A stretch of 64,000 nt of DNA from Apostichopus japonicus (GCF_037975245.1 NC_092564.1:25413484-25477483), one strand, 5' to 3'; positions 1 to 13,513 are shown, counted from the first letter of the stretch. The notes: generated by a model not told the origin, from the sequence alone. A program made the numbers and translations.

Positions 1-725
1 TAATTATATGTACTGCTAAATGGTCACTCATTACAATGCATTCTCATTACAATGCCAACTAGGTCATTGGTTTGTATTAAATCCAAATAAGTTATGGATT
101 GAGTGCTCATAAAGATGGCTATTTTTGCAACATTTGAAAAGAATTACATTTCCTTTCTATTTATTTAAGGTTAATGGGCGTTTCATGCCCTCCCTAAAAA
201 TTGAAAGTCAATATGTCACACATGATAACTTTTTCATTTCTGATATCTCCTCATAATTTTGCAATATTTATATGTATCCCAGAATTGCTTGGAGGACTTT
301 TGTCTCCTTTTCTGCCATTGTAGATATTTTGTTTATTACCCAGGAATAGTTTGTATTACATTTTGATGGACCAACATTTCATAAAGTTTTTTTTTCTTTT
401 GTGTTACAAAGTTAATATTTTTTACCTCTTAGACTACATTACACACTTTGTGTTTTACTTTCTGTTCTTCGAGGGTAACAAATTTGTTGTATCAGAAAAA
501 GAGTTCCTTGTATTTTCACTTCCTTCTAAGTGTGTTTCAAAAAACTTGATGAAAACTGCGGAAGTAACAAAAATGTATATATGCCTTTATCAAAGCATTA
601 TAGGGCATGATGTTTCATTTCCTTACAAGAATTAACACAAGCAGAGCTGGAGAAAATGTATACAAATGAGTTCTAAAGCCATGTATAATTTTGAACAATA
701 ATGCAACAGGTTAGCTACATATTTG

Positions 726-792
726 TATCAATGATTTCTGTATTGTGGGGGGGGTAGTTTTTTCTACCCCCCCCCGTGGGGGGGTAGTTCTC
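726..792. repeat. G-run/C-run hairpin
   Basis: A run of G followed by TAG, then CTA followed by a run of C, then GT and another run of G followed by TAG. The C-run and the following G-run form an inverted repeat (CTAC...GTAG, about 764-787). It may fold as a hairpin, and the G-runs could contribute to a quadruplex. No gene is attached to it. Confidence 0.6.
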
Positions 793-2590
793 GTATTAAA
801 CAAAATAATTCATTTCACCTCATATGAATAGGACTTACAACATGGGAGGAAAGGAATCAATTGCTTTTAACCAAAACAACAACTTTTTTGAAGCAGTTAA
901 ATGCTTCATGCATTTGAAGCTTTATGCATTTAATTATAAATTTTATCAAACCTGCAGTGGTTAAAGTGGTTAACAAATCCATTGACCTTCCATATTTAGC
1001 ACTCAGACATTTTTCATATTTTAGGCACAGAAATCACATTGGTAATGTTTGAAATTGTTCCACTTGGAATACATTATTTGAGGTTAAAGTTGTCTAGTGA
1101 AATTAATGACCTTCATTGGTATGGGATTTTAGTATCTTGACAGGGCAGAAATTTGTTTAAATTTTCCTCAAAATGCACCTTTAAACATCTGGACATGAGC
1201 AAGATGCAATACGATATGTATGTTATGTTCAAGATCTCGAACAATAGCAAGATTTTTTTTTGTTTTTTTTGTACATTTTTATCATTTTTAACAGTGTTCT
1301 GTTTTTTTCTGGTAAAGGGAAATCTTAACTTCACAGATATATATTATTTTGCAATCCTATGTTATTATTATCAAAAGTAAACTTTTTAATAATTATTTTT
1401 CTACAAACATGTGAAATAGTTCTTTCTTTTGACGAAGAAATCACAGAGATGGGCTTTTAACTATTTACTTCCAAGTTTATCCAATCATGCAACATATTTA
1501 GAATATTTCCCTCTTAATCTGTTTATGTAAATAACAAAGGTTACTAGATGAGTAAATAGTGATTGGGGGTGGGGGGGGGGGGTAGACGAAGATTGATGGG
1601 AGAAAATAGGAACATTTGGTGCCAGTGACCAAGGTTTGTAATATTTCATACACTGCATTATATCATTTTGTAACATTTGATTTCAACATTATTAAAGGAA
1701 AATAAACTTGAGAAATATACAATCATACATTCCTTTGTTATCATTTAATTTACAGTAACACCTTTTATTTATTGTTTTGAGAAGAGAAAGATTATTCACG
1801 ACAAATGGTTCTAAAAAATATGTGCTACAGAATAGTAGTTTGAGGAATGAAGCAAAGAGCATTAGTGACCATTATTTCATTTCTAGCACATATAGGTGGT
1901 TAAGCTGATGTTCTTGAAGGTTGTGATAAATTCATTTATTTCTCTTCAAAAAATTTCTTGCTTATATTTCATTGCATATTTTCTAATTCCTACCACATCA
2001 TGTTTGGCCACTATTAGCTTGTAAATAGTTTACCAAAGTATTGACAACTTCCATTACAATTTGTTAAATTAACCTCACAGTTTAGCAAGACTCTAAAAGT
2101 TTAGTAGCAAGTAGTTTTAACTATTTTGCGGTAATGTATATATTTTATCTTACAGATTCTCAAGGTTATCTACCTTACTATTAATCCCATGAAAGGTGAT
2201 ATTATAAACACTGCTTCAAATTATAAATTTTATAATTCTCTGGGTCTTTGTTTAGGCTCCAAATTCCTGGTAGGTCTAGAACAGTTCAAAAGTTTTCTTA
2301 TTTTAATAATTTCCATAAATTCTTATCTTCGAAATAACAAAGGAAATTTGAAGCTTTGGGCAGTTTTCTTCATGCCTTTTTTTTTGGTTTTACTTAAGAC
2401 TTCCAGTGGGATAGCTAATTAGTTTCCATCAAATAGAGGAACTTTGCACCTTCATACTGAATCCTTCTTCTCAGTTTTCTCTTGACAAAAAATACTGTGG
2501 ATTTAGTCTTGGCCTACAAAACTTGACATGCCTTATATACACCCCTCCCCCCCCCCCATGTGAGTACCATGCTGAAGTCATCCCTCGAGT

Positions 2591-2640
2591 GATTACACCA
2601 GGGAGTTGTTATGCTCCATAACAACTCCCTGATTACACCA
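2591..2640. repeat. Perfect hairpin between 10-bp direct repeats
   Basis: GATTACACCA occurs at 2591-2600 and again at 2631-2640. Between and overlapping them is a perfect inverted repeat: 15-nt arms at 2599-2613 and 2617-2631 around a 3-nt CTC loop. It looks like a tiny foldback insertion with a target duplication, or the product of a template-switch event. No coding role is seen. Confidence 0.8.
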
Positions 2641-4366
2641 CTTGCTAGCCAGGTTTGGAAAAAAAAATTACTTCACAGTTGGAACAAAACAATGACCTTG
2701 TTTAGACTCAAGTAACCAATGAGGTCATTTGATACAAATTTCAATAGTGTTGTAATAATATATAAATAATGAAAGAAAGAGAACAGAGTTCTCATATTTT
2801 ACTGACCTGTAATGTATGTGCGGAGGATGAGTTCTTGAAAGTGTCAATCATCAAAGGAGTCTTGTTAACCGCACATGTTTCTTCTTCATAGTCACATGCA
2901 TAGCTAAGTATCAGTATTTTAAGACAAGTACTGAACTCCAGGGATGGTATTAAGGTGATATTAGTATAAACTAACACAAAGGTTAAGTAAAAAAAAAATT
3001 ATGAAATGTGTCAAACCACATAAAAGTTGCAATTGATTTTAAAAGAGGGTTACAACAACATCCAAGGTTTCCTCAATAATCTCATTCAAGGTTAACTAAA
3101 CATGGATGTGTCCAATCCATTTTGATGATTTCAAATTGAATTACCATATATATGCATGCAACTAAATATGTCACTGTAAAGCAGCACTCGCGGGGAAATT
3201 CTCCATTTGTCACATGATCTAATATATTATACAACCAAAACTTGTGTGTTTCCTGTAACTTAACAGGTGATATAATAAGCTATTTCCTGTCAGACATACA
3301 GACATAGACAATACTCACACAGTAGTATTGGAGTTTAATACTCTGTTTGAAAATTTAGCCATTGAACACTCGAATGTGGATTAAATGTTCTTGTTTGACA
3401 GTCGACAATGTATACACTTAAGAGCTTTAACAAATTCACAGGAAGTTTCCCTCCCACCACATGCCCTCCAATCTCACCCTCCCACCTCACACCACCCCCC
3501 TTCTTGAAGAAATTCAATTTCAGAGAGAGTAACACTACCTTTCTTTGGAAGCTACTGTACTTGTGTTAATTCAGACTTCCACATATCATCCAGTATATGG
3601 TACAAATATCTATTACATATGATGCGGATCTAATCTACACCGACCTCTTCATCTGATATCAACTAGATATATTACTCACAATAACTAATTAAACCTTAAG
3701 ACAGTATAAATCATAATGAACCTACAGAAAGTACATGTAGGGAGCTACAACCTTAAAGTAACAACTTCCTGGTGTACATGTAAGTTTTCATAATTAACTA
3801 CTTCTTCAATTATGCCGGATACAACTAACTGATTTGTGCTCATGTGTATAACCTACTTGTTCTTTGAATAGTAATTGGGGCAGTTGTCATGGTGATGAAT
3901 CGATAAGTTAATACCTGATGAACGCAAAGTGATACTTTCCTAAACATGAAGATAATGATTATAGCACACACCAATTTATATATTATATATATGCATCTAC
4001 ATTTAAATATATTGTAACGCTGTTACTGTTAACTTATGGTGCGACGCGGGAGTTCTGTGTGGAGCCATTGAGGTAGTTTATATCCCGTTTGGAATTACAT
4101 GGGGATTATCTTTCTTGGCATTAAGTAGACCAGTTTATATTGTTACCAGATTATGGCTTTTGGGGATGCCCCTTTGGATCAACATGTGGTATTAGGCTTA
4201 TCCTGGGATTGTGATGTAATGATGTTCAAAAATTCACTTCTCCTGAATCATAGGATGAAAAAACCCTGAACTAGGACTATGGTGATTTTTTTTCTTCATA
4301 TACCCAATAAACTGCCACTAAAAAACTCCTTTAAATGAAATGTAACTAAACGACAAAGGCAAATGA

Positions 4367-4460
4367 ATATATATATATATATTTATGTTTCTATATATAT
4401 ATATATATATAAATATATATAATTGAAATCGTAATATATATATAGAGGTGTGTGTGTGTG
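4367..4460. repeat. TA-rich microsatellite with short TG run
   Basis: Runs of alternating T and A broken by short interruptions, followed by a GTGTGTGTGTG stretch. It is a simple-sequence repeat with no gene nearby. Confidence 0.85.
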
Positions 4461-6155
4461 CAGGTTTAGTAATGAAAATGGAATGGACGCTTAAATCAGT
4501 TAGTATACTACAAAATAATAATATTAGAAAATATAAAAGAAGCAGGTGGTTAATATTTAGGTAAACAACTCATCCTTTATTTCACAGTAAAAATTTTGTT
4601 ACAGAAATTAAACCATCATTTTCAAGAGAGCTCTAAAAGGGCATTCTGGGGTATGATATTATTATTACACAGACACTGAACTGTGTCACATATATAGAAA
4701 AAAAATAACATTATTTCAAAAACAATTATCGTACTGTATGTGGTGCTACATCCAGACAAAGATGTGATATGTTTGTGCAACAGTTGTGATGTAACCAAAT
4801 ACAAAAAGAAAAATGAGCTGACATTGCCATTAAACACAGTGATGTGATATCACATACATAGGCCACAGGTGTTATTACAATCACAAGGAGATGTGATGTT
4901 ATGTTATCAGTAGTACACAGAGAGGTAGGTAGTGCCATGGTGGAGAGGATAAACTCTGTGGTACCAGATGCAACAGACCTAAGCATCTAGGCGCGCGTAG
5001 ACTTCAGTCCAAAGCAGCTAAAAACAATGGGTTATTATTCAAGAATAACAGAGATTTTTCCCATTGCCTTTAAACATAATTGTTGGTAAAACAGATATAA
5101 AATAAAAACCACATTGAAAATTGAAATCTGGTGTCAAATGCTTGCAAGCTACGGTAAGAGTACATAAATTCATCTTTTCTCACATGCACACACATGCACA
5201 CTGTTTGGGACAGTTTACTTAATAACCATAACCATAATAATCATATTGCTTTACAGCTGATTACAGTACTTTCCAAGTCACTACCAATATCAATATATAA
5301 TATCAACTTACTTGCAGCTTGTGACATCACAACATATAAATATATCAATGGTATATAAAATTATCAACATTTGCATATTAACAGGATTGGATTCCTCTAA
5401 GCAATCTCAAAAACAATCATATAATTATTATTGATTCAAGTAATTAAAACTCTCTGAAGATAACTATCGTACACAATGTATGGAAGCATGGAATGAACTG
5501 CGCAGCTAAATGTAATACTAACGTTTATTTTGTAAACAAATTTGAACCCAGCCTCATGTTAATATGTATGTCACACACTGGTTAAAAGGGACTTTTAAAT
5601 TGCTGTTCCCTGGGAACAATTCTCATATTAGAACAACAATGTGCTGTTCTAATGTTACCTACATACAGGCTACACAGTGTAACCCAGATATCATTTTTGG
5701 GCAGCAGGTTAATTTCTAGTTAGTTTTTTTTGTTTTTTTTTTTATTAATGGAGAGGAATCTTGGATCTACTCCCCCCTACCCTTGTGGTTTCCAACAGAC
5801 ATGATGGAACAGTGTTATAATGAATGGCAGTTTAAGAATTAAAGAAACCTTTTTGATGTTTTTTTTACCAAGGAAACATACACTGACAGCTCGCCAGTAC
5901 TAGTTGGATAGATTTACAGCATACTTTGGCCAGTATGTTGTTCATCCAACATACAGGGTAACACTGATAACATAATGAAGTACAAAAGAACAAAAACAAA
6001 AATAACAAAATTGACAATAAATCAAACTCATTTTGCTCTTTACAATCATGACATGGACCAGCAATACTTAGATTGCCACATAAAAACTGCAACATACTCG
6101 TAAGAGAAACGCTTAAACATTTGCTGAGATGAGTAACGGACATCAAACTCTGATC

Positions 6156-6241
6156 CACTTCCTGTATAGTTGATGGCTTAGCCAATCAACATAGGTTACA
6201 CTTCCTGTATAGTTGAGGGCTTAGCCAATCAACATAGGTTA
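6156..6241. repeat. 43-bp tandem duplication
   Basis: Two adjacent near-identical 43-bp units begin with CACTTCCTGTATAGTTGA at 6156 and 6199 and differ by about one base. The low divergence implies a recent duplication. Noncoding. Confidence 0.85.
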
Positions 6242-7389
6242 CATTCATTCCACCAAATCTCAAGTCAGACATTAAGATGGGATTTGCAACAAAGAATTGA
6301 GAATATATTTTTTTCTCTTTTTCCCTTAAAGGTGTTACCTTTCTCTGCCACTGGTATATATCTCTTTTAATTTTGTCACCAGAGACACACCTACTGTATG
6401 ATACTAACAATCTCTCAAAACACTGAAACATCTCTCTCTCTCCATTAACCTGGCATGCATAGTAAATAATAGATAATTAAATCTACAAATTGTAAAATAA
6501 TAACAAAATTACCTTTATTTCCCCCCACATTGCCTCACTGCAGTCTTCCGTGAGTTGCCCTCGACAATGAGAGAAACCTTAAAGGCAACATGACTTTGAC
6601 AAAATCTTTATTACAACATGATCAATTGTGACTACAGACGTAAACAAAAAAAGGGTACTGTACGTCACTACCACATTATGATTACATTAGCCAACCCTAT
6701 AAATGTTTCCTCACGTTGTTAAATATTACAATCAAAATGGCAGAATTTAATAAAAGTCAACCATAACTGGTCTATCTCTGTACCAATTCAATCTGTTTCA
6801 AACATGTTTCATCATGTTTTTCAATTTTTGCTCTGCTAGTCTCAACTGATGAGATGAATGTTTTAGAACACAATGTGACCGATTTTTTATCTCTCAACAG
6901 CTGGTCATGGGTATGCTTCCTCCCTCCCACTGAATGCTACACTTCCTAACCTAATCATTTTTCCTGCTTTTGTTGATACAGCTGCCAATTAGCATATATA
7001 TGACTTTTGCATATGAAACTAAGTTTTATATAGCATGTTGAAATGCTCACAGGATCATTACACATAGTATGGGGTTTAGATCTGTGAACCAGCGCAATAC
7101 ATTATGCATACTGTAATGATGTTCTAAATCACCTGTTTTCTAAGAATTATGCTGACTATCAGAAGAGTAGAAAAAACAGGTCAGGACACTGAGCTGGCAA
7201 TATCACAGCCAAAATATGAAACAGTAAAATTCAATTGTGTAACAACACTTCTTTTGTGTTTCATACTGTAGCTAACATTAACAAAAACAATAGTATGTTA
7301 TTATTGTTATTATGAAATCACTATTGAATGGCAACAAGTAACAATGGAAATGGCCAGATTTATTACACCTCCTTAGGATACAACATGAA

Positions 7390-7499
7390 GTGAGGATGTC
7401 GTCCCTGACAATTTTTTACCTTCTTGAAGACTATATTAAAGTTGGATAGTGTAGGTGAGGATGTTGTCCCTGACAATTTTTACCCACTTGAAGACTAAA
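7390..7499. repeat. 65-bp-spaced direct duplication
   Basis: GTGAGGATGT(C/T)GTCCCTGAC starts at 7390 and again at 7455. The two copies run on through a shared 'CTTGAAGACTA' stretch with a few differences. It is an older tandem duplication in noncoding DNA. Confidence 0.75.
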
Positions 7500-7917
7500 C
7501 TTGGATCTAGTGTAGTGGTAGAGTGGCAACAGAGGCAGTAGAGTCAAATTTGTAATTTCATCCTCCCACTTGGAAGCTTCTGTACTAGTATCATAATTCA
7601 TAAATATATAAATCTTAGGACAAGCACCAATGTACCTCTTCTGGCTTACACCAGAGTTTGTGAAATTCACATTGAAATACTGCATACCATGAAACCTTTA
7701 AATAATTATTCAAATGTTCACAAATTGCTTTTTGGCCAAAAAAATATCTACAGTATTAATTGCCAAAAAAAAAAGAAAAAAACTCATAGAACCTTGGAAC
7801 CAACCATTGTTTGTTGTTACCCTTCTGGCTTCCTCCACAGCCATACCCAACATCACATCAGAAAGGAAACTCTGGGTTTCAACAGCTAAGCTTTTCAATG
7901 CAAATGATTAATACACT

Positions 7918-7937
7918 CACACACACACACACACACA
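7918..7937. repeat. CA dinucleotide microsatellite
   Basis: About ten uninterrupted CA units. Simple-sequence repeat without gene context. Confidence 0.85.
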
Positions 7938-10098
7938 ACCCACAGCCTAAAACCATCAAACAGGTTGTCTTTTCTCTTTGTCTAAAGGGCATCCTATTTT
8001 CTACAACAAGATGAAAAAAAAACAGTCCATACTCTGATATTAAACAGACTCACAGAAAATCACATTAGCAGTAAAATAAAGAAGCACTAGTCGAGATTTG
8101 AAAGGAATGTTTGGGAAAAAAATCAAAGAAAAATCAAATCACCAAATTGCGAAGAATAATGTGACATGCTATTGTAGTTAGAGAGAGGATCTTGTCAGTG
8201 CATCACACTACAATGTCCGAAATTGCATTCATCTTTTTACTGAATCAGGTAAGCTTTTTTTTGTTGGCAGATTTCAGTGTGATATTAAATGAGGTTTTGG
8301 CAACTTTTGTCATATTTTTTTTCCCCATCCATGACTCTCAAGGTTCTTAGATAAAACAACTCTTATAGACAATTTTAATATGCATTGTAATACTTGTTAT
8401 TTGTTAATCAAACTTGTTCTCACAATTGAACCCGATTACATATATACTCTATTCAGAAAAAACAAACACCAAAAAACAACAAAATGAAAGTGAAAATAAC
8501 ATTACCCGAATATGCCCAAAAAATGATACAAAATTGACAAATTTCTCGCAAAAGACTACTCTTAAGACGATATTTGCAACAAAAAAACAGGTACAAAAGG
8601 TTCAAGTGCCTCGGAAAAATAGTTTGTCTAGAGCCGACCGACATCTGCTTCTCACTTTATCCGTGGGATAAACTTGCAATATTGGGAGAAATAGTGCGTT
8701 AGGTTCCCCAATTATGAAACAAGAAGTGTAACATGTACACCACTTGTATACTATGGAGTAATTATTCTTAATGTTCACAAGAATATTTCTGATGTTGAAT
8801 GTCTACAATAGATACTATACTGTTGAGCAAGTCCAAGTGGAACAGGTACTTGGCAAAGAGAACGTTTCCAACAATAGAAGGGGAGACTCACTTTTATGTT
8901 TATTCCCTGCTAATTAAGAAAGAATTTAAGGAAAAAAATTATGAATAAACTAAACCTGACCGTGCTCAACAAACATTGAAGAATTTAAAGTTGCAGCTAA
9001 AACAAAGGCAGAAAATAAAGAGTGAGTTGTCTTCACACCCTGAGAAAGCTTGGCAGTGCAAGACTTTTACATTCGATCATTTATACCACCATCTCCCGAA
9101 GGATTGTTTGATCATCTGTTACGGCCTAATTTATTCAAGAACTTCTTTCATTTATTAGAATTTATGAAAAAATGTTACCCTTGAGATTACGACAGGGCGC
9201 CACACAAAATGAAATAAATTGTACGTCTGTATTACTTTACAATAAAAAACATGATTATAAGAAATCACACACTTCTAGATTATTCCTTCTTGATTTGATC
9301 ATCATCTTAAAAGCATGTAACTTCAAAGACCACCAGTTTTCACCCAATATGATAGAGAGAAGATACCAGTTCCTAACAGATTTCAAAAGTAATTTCTGGA
9401 AGTGTTTTTGATAGACTGAATTATACCCAAGCCACTAAAGGAGAAATTCAACCGTGACAATTAAATATCTCAGTATTAAGGTATGTACAGTAGTCTGAAA
9501 CAGCCTGAAAAAATATCTTGTTAAAATTTGAGCACTTGGTGACCATAATCTGACTTTATAGCATATTTAGTTACATTATTGATGGCCTTTTGGAAGTTCT
9601 GTGTCACTCTTTGATAGACTCCTTTTAGAATCACATTTTTTTGTCATTCTGCACCAATATTCCAGCTTTGTTCCAGACTTTGAGACTCACATGGCTCATT
9701 TCCCATACAAACCTACAGATTTACTTCCCCCCCCCCTTTTGTTTTCCGTGTGATGAATTTAGATGAATAAATTCACATAGATTTGGGAAGGTGACTTTTA
9801 ATTTACTGCACCTCTTGGGGGGTCTAATTCTTACAATCACCATATTGTATTTCCATGAGTTATTTAAATGACACAGCCATTTCACTACAAACTACTGTTT
9901 GGAAGAGAGATAATCTTTGAAGTTGTATTTTGCTGTGATATACTGTACCGTATTGGCTTGCATCATTGGTAAGGTTTAGAACTTCTGGCTGGCCAGAATC
10001 ATCTTAAACCTCTTCTTCCGATCAATAAATCAGAACTTAAGTAACTTAAGTAACAACTAACTACAAAACTAGTCTACAGTATAACCACTACACCGTTG

Positions 10099-11451
10099 CT
10101 AGCAAGTATGCTTATTATTTTTCTGGTCGTTCCAATATCGCAGCATTTCCGTCGGTGTGACCATGTGAGCAGTTAGAATCCTTTTATAGTGACAAAAGGT
10201 ATATGTGGTCCTCCAGTTATGGAATTCCCGGTGGTTCTTAGGCACAATTTTAAGCTTGTCGATGCAGATGGCTACAAACACATCTTCAAGGTATAAGTAC
10301 GGAGTTGAAAGAGAAGTCTGATAGATTCGAGGTGGAACGTCTCCGGATAACGCGTACCCCGTACCGGAGCAGAACGGAGGGTACCTTGAACCAGGGTACA
10401 GGTCCTTTGGCATGTACCACTTGCTCTTAGGGTCCCTGATTGGGCCACCATTAATGACCATGCCGGTCACAAAGTTGGTATCTGGCGAGGCGGCGAGATA
10501 CGTCACCATGTTTTTATATGATACATACATGTCGTCGTCCGTTTTTAGCATGTACTTCGCTTGAGCACAGAATGTCGACATCCATTTCATGCCCATCATA
10601 GTTTTGAGCGACAAATTTTTGTAAGTGTCATCAAAGTCTTCCATGATGATGTCGTGGTACTGTTCGTTCTCCTCCACGACTAGACTTTGAAGTCTCTCGT
10701 CGGATCGCTTGGCGAGCAGGAACACCGTGACGACCCTGCGGCCGTCGACGTCCGCCGGGCTGCCCCACGACTGACGGATGGCGTTTCGATTCTCAAAGTT
10801 CTTGTGAATTGAACAGATCACGACTAAGAGGAAGACGTCGGCGTTGGAACCGTCCGGTTTCTTACATTTGTCCGGTTCGTTGATCATATAATTAAAATCG
10901 TGCGGATTCACAGGTTTCTCGACCTTACCTTTCATGAATGCGTCCACCGCTGAAAGAATCTTACCCTTTTTGGACTCTGTTTGCACTTCTTTGTTCGGCG
11001 GCGGTTGCACATTTTCATTCCCAAGACCTATCATGGTCTTTTCGGGAGCCGCCTTTTCAATATTTCGGAGCGGCGTTCCATCTTTCTTTGGAGGTGTTTT
11101 TTCTTCTTTACCTGTTAATATAGTTTCCAAAACTTCAGCCACTTTTACTTCCTCCACGGGCGGTACATTTTTCACGGCGGCCTCCTTGGAGGGATATTTT
11201 TCCTCAAAGAATTTATTGATTATATTTGTGATATTCTTTTGGGACATTTGGTGATCATCGACGGCTCGTTGTATCACCTGTGAGAGTTCCCTGTCTATAC
11301 TTTGGCCGCGCAAGCCCTTTTCTTGAAAGACCTCCTTGGGTACATTAGACGTAAAAAATATGTGCCATGATCCTGTGAGGTACAGATAGCCAAACAGATT
11401 CAAGATCGTTCCAATGGACAACAGAAATGTGACCTTTGCCCTCTTTGACAT
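10099..11451 (-). CDS. GT31 beta-1,3-galactosyltransferase-type enzyme (intronless CDS)
   Basis: A 450-residue type II Golgi membrane glycosyltransferase of family GT31 (Galactosyl_T). Members transfer galactose or N-acetylglucosamine from a UDP-sugar in beta-1,3 linkage to glycoprotein, glycolipid or proteoglycan acceptors in the Golgi lumen. The sequence shows a short basic cytoplasmic N-terminus (MSKRAKV), one membrane anchor at about residues 8-27, and a charged low-complexity stem to about residue 190. The catalytic domain has the NRNAIRQSWG motif, the metal/UDP-binding triplet DDD (codons at 10531-10539, about residue 305-307) and the LEDVFV motif near residue 388. The length fits the family. 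I chose the ATG at 11451 because the frame upstream holds only a TTG and then an in-frame TAA at 11487-11485. CAG acceptor-like sites lie just upstream, so a 5' noncoding exon is possible. The exact linkage and acceptor cannot be read from sequence; the family call is firm. Confidence 0.93.
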   Translation of the reverse strand: MSKRAKVTFLLSIGTILNLFGYLYLTGSWHIFFTSNVPKEVFQEKGLRGQSIDRELSQVIQRAVDDHQMSQKNITNIINKFFEEKYPSKEAAVKNVPPVEEVKVAEVLETILTGKEEKTPPKKDGTPLRNIEKAAPEKTMIGLGNENVQPPPNKEVQTESKKGKILSAVDAFMKGKVEKPVNPHDFNYMINEPDKCKKPDGSNADVFLLVVICSIHKNFENRNAIRQSWGSPADVDGRRVVTVFLLAKRSDERLQSLVVEENEQYHDIIMEDFDDTYKNLSLKTMMGMKWMSTFCAQAKYMLKTDDDMYVSYKNMVTYLAASPDTNFVTGMVINGGPIRDPKSKWYMPKDLYPGSRYPPFCSGTGYALSGDVPPRIYQTSLSTPYLYLEDVFVAICIDKLKIVPKNHREFHNWRTTYTFCHYKRILTAHMVTPTEMLRYWNDQKNNKHTC

Positions 11452-11661
11452 CTTTGGCTGATTCAAGACCGGACTGGAAGATCCTTATAAATGGCACCGT
11501 CTTCTCTCTTACTGAAAACGACTAAGCTGTGTGTTTAAAATGAAATGTAATCAAATATAAATTGTCTACATCATCTTTTTTCATTGCAGGATCTTAGGTT
11601 ACCTTCAGATAGGAATGTTTTAGCTTACAAGCTTTGTAAATAGGGTTTGATAATCTTCCTT

Positions 11662-12025
11662 GTTTTTAAGGGGAGAGGAGGGAAGTAGGGGAGAGGATGC
11701 AAGTAGAGGTGAGGAGGGAAGTAGAGGAGATGAAGAAATACAGAGGAGGGAGTAGAGGAGCGGAGGGAGTAGAGGAGAGGAGGGAAGTAGAGGAGGGAAG
11801 TAAAGGAGAGGAGGGAAGTAGAAGCAAGGAGGGAGTAGAGGAGAGAGGTGAGGAGGAAAGTAGAGGTGAGGAGGAAAGTAGAGGAGAGGAGGAAAGAGGA
11901 GGAGATGAGGAATACAGGGGAGGGAGTAAAGGAGAAAGTAGAGGAAAATAGAGGCGTGGATGGAGAAGAGGAGCGAAGGGAGTAGAGAGGATGGAAGTAG
12001 AGGAGATGAAGTAAGAGGAGAGGAG
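11662..12025. repeat. Purine-rich GAGGA minisatellite
   Basis: About 360 bp in which the plus strand is almost entirely purine, made of irregular units such as GAGGAGGGAAGTAGAGGAG. It begins about 210 bp upstream of the glycosyltransferase start codon. Such homopurine tracts can form triplex DNA. Open frames across it on both strands are low-complexity artefacts. Confidence 0.85.
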
Positions 12026-13379
12026 GAACAGGCTATGATCGTTCTTGCAGGTCATTCTAAAATATACTGTCAAATCACATACTGTACAGCAAAACACTAT
12101 GGTTAAGTATAAAAAAGCAGTTTTGTTAGTATCTTAAAACTCCATTTTACTTTTCAAGGCAATGTTGAAATGCTTTTAATATTTCTACAGCATAGGGTAA
12201 ACTCTTGAGTGTCATTCTTCAATATTTCAACGCAAGTGATGATTGTACAACTTTCTATTTCAATAAACCAACTACAGGTAGAAAGTTCTTTCAATTCACT
12301 CCTGACACCATAGCATGGGAGTATAAGCATACCAATCAAAGTAATTATATTTTCTCAGCCAAACAGGTGTCATATCAGCAAGTTAATGCCATTGCAACTT
12401 CAGCCAAGATATATACAGAATAAGCTATGTTTTAATATTGATTTGTGATATATTATAAACTTTTTGCAAGGATTGAATATTTGCTGTAACACTGGTTCAA
12501 AAAACTAATGATATGTACATCTTTTGGATGAGAAAAAACATTCCCAAAAATGTACATATAACATGTATAACACTGATATATTTCATGCCAGAAAAAGTAA
12601 CTATACCAGTGAAAGTGTATACATGTATGCAACAAGCTATGTGTTTATATTAAAATGTTATACTTGTTAATGGTTATCACATATAACCCACGTGGCACAA
12701 GGACCCCCTCATGTGCTCCAACTTACCCCACCTGTGGGCTGGGCTACATAGCTAAAACATGGTGTATGGTTCAAACCTAGAACTATTATAGGTTTCAAAG
12801 TTTATCAAGCTTTAAAGCACTCTCAAAAATAACAAACACTTTGTAGGGAATCTGCAGAAATAATTTGGGTGCATGGAAATATGGAACTTTGGTTGAAAAT
12901 ATAGGGGCATTGAAATGAACGAAAAAATTGAAATGCATGCACTGTATATTCTTCCTTCTTTCTTGGGGGACATTTTCGACTGTCTTGTTTCATATCTTAG
13001 TTCAAATCAAGTACAGTCAGTGGTTACAGAATTTGACATAAATACACACCCAACTGCCCAAGACATGTTAACTGACTTGTGATATCGATCAAACGTTTAC
13101 ATAGATTGTCCCATCAGATATGGTACAGTAGAATATTTTCTACACAACAAGGATTAATTTGTAACACAACACTTTGATGTCTGCAGTCATGATCATAACT
13201 TTATTATTGAGTTGCAATGACAATATGAACTTTACACCAGTTGGTACAGTAGAACAAACCACTCATAATATTTATGGGCCTACACAGTACCACTGTAATG
13301 TATGTAGTATATTACAATCAGTATGTGTGTATTATACAGTACAGTAGCTGCTACAGTACTAACATACAGTACCACCAGG

Positions 13380-13513
13380 GCTGGCATTAAGGCATGCATT
13401 TGCTGGCATTAAGGTGTGCAATTTGCTGGCATTAAGTGTTCATTTGCTCGCATTAAGGTGTTCATTTGCTGGCATTAAAGTGTGCATTTGCTGGCATTAA
13501 GGTGTGCATTTGC
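13380..13513. repeat. 22-bp minisatellite
   Basis: About six units of a 22-bp repeat built on TGCTGGCATTAAGGTGTGCA, with small changes between units. Noncoding. Confidence 0.85.

Larger units (their letters stand above)
1..10098. other. Gene-poor AT-rich stretch
   Basis: I see no supportable gene here. Open frames are short, AT-rich and without recognisable motifs. The stretch holds homopolymer G/C runs, a G/C hairpin near 745-790, a perfect hairpin at 2599-2631, a TA-rich microsatellite at 4367-4460, short tandem duplications at 6156-6241 and 7390-7499, and a CA run at 7918-7937. Part of it could be the 3' untranslated region of the glycosyltransferase that ends at 10099, but nothing in the sequence proves this. 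Confidence 0.6.

Noticed and set aside
11452-11466. Longer glycosyltransferase start at 11466
   Set aside because: The codon there is TTG, not ATG, and an in-frame TAA lies just upstream. The first ATG is at 11451.
11666-12097. 143-codon minus-strand frame rich in Ser, Leu and Pro, and its plus-strand partner
   Set aside because: Both arise from the purine-rich repeat and have no domain signal.
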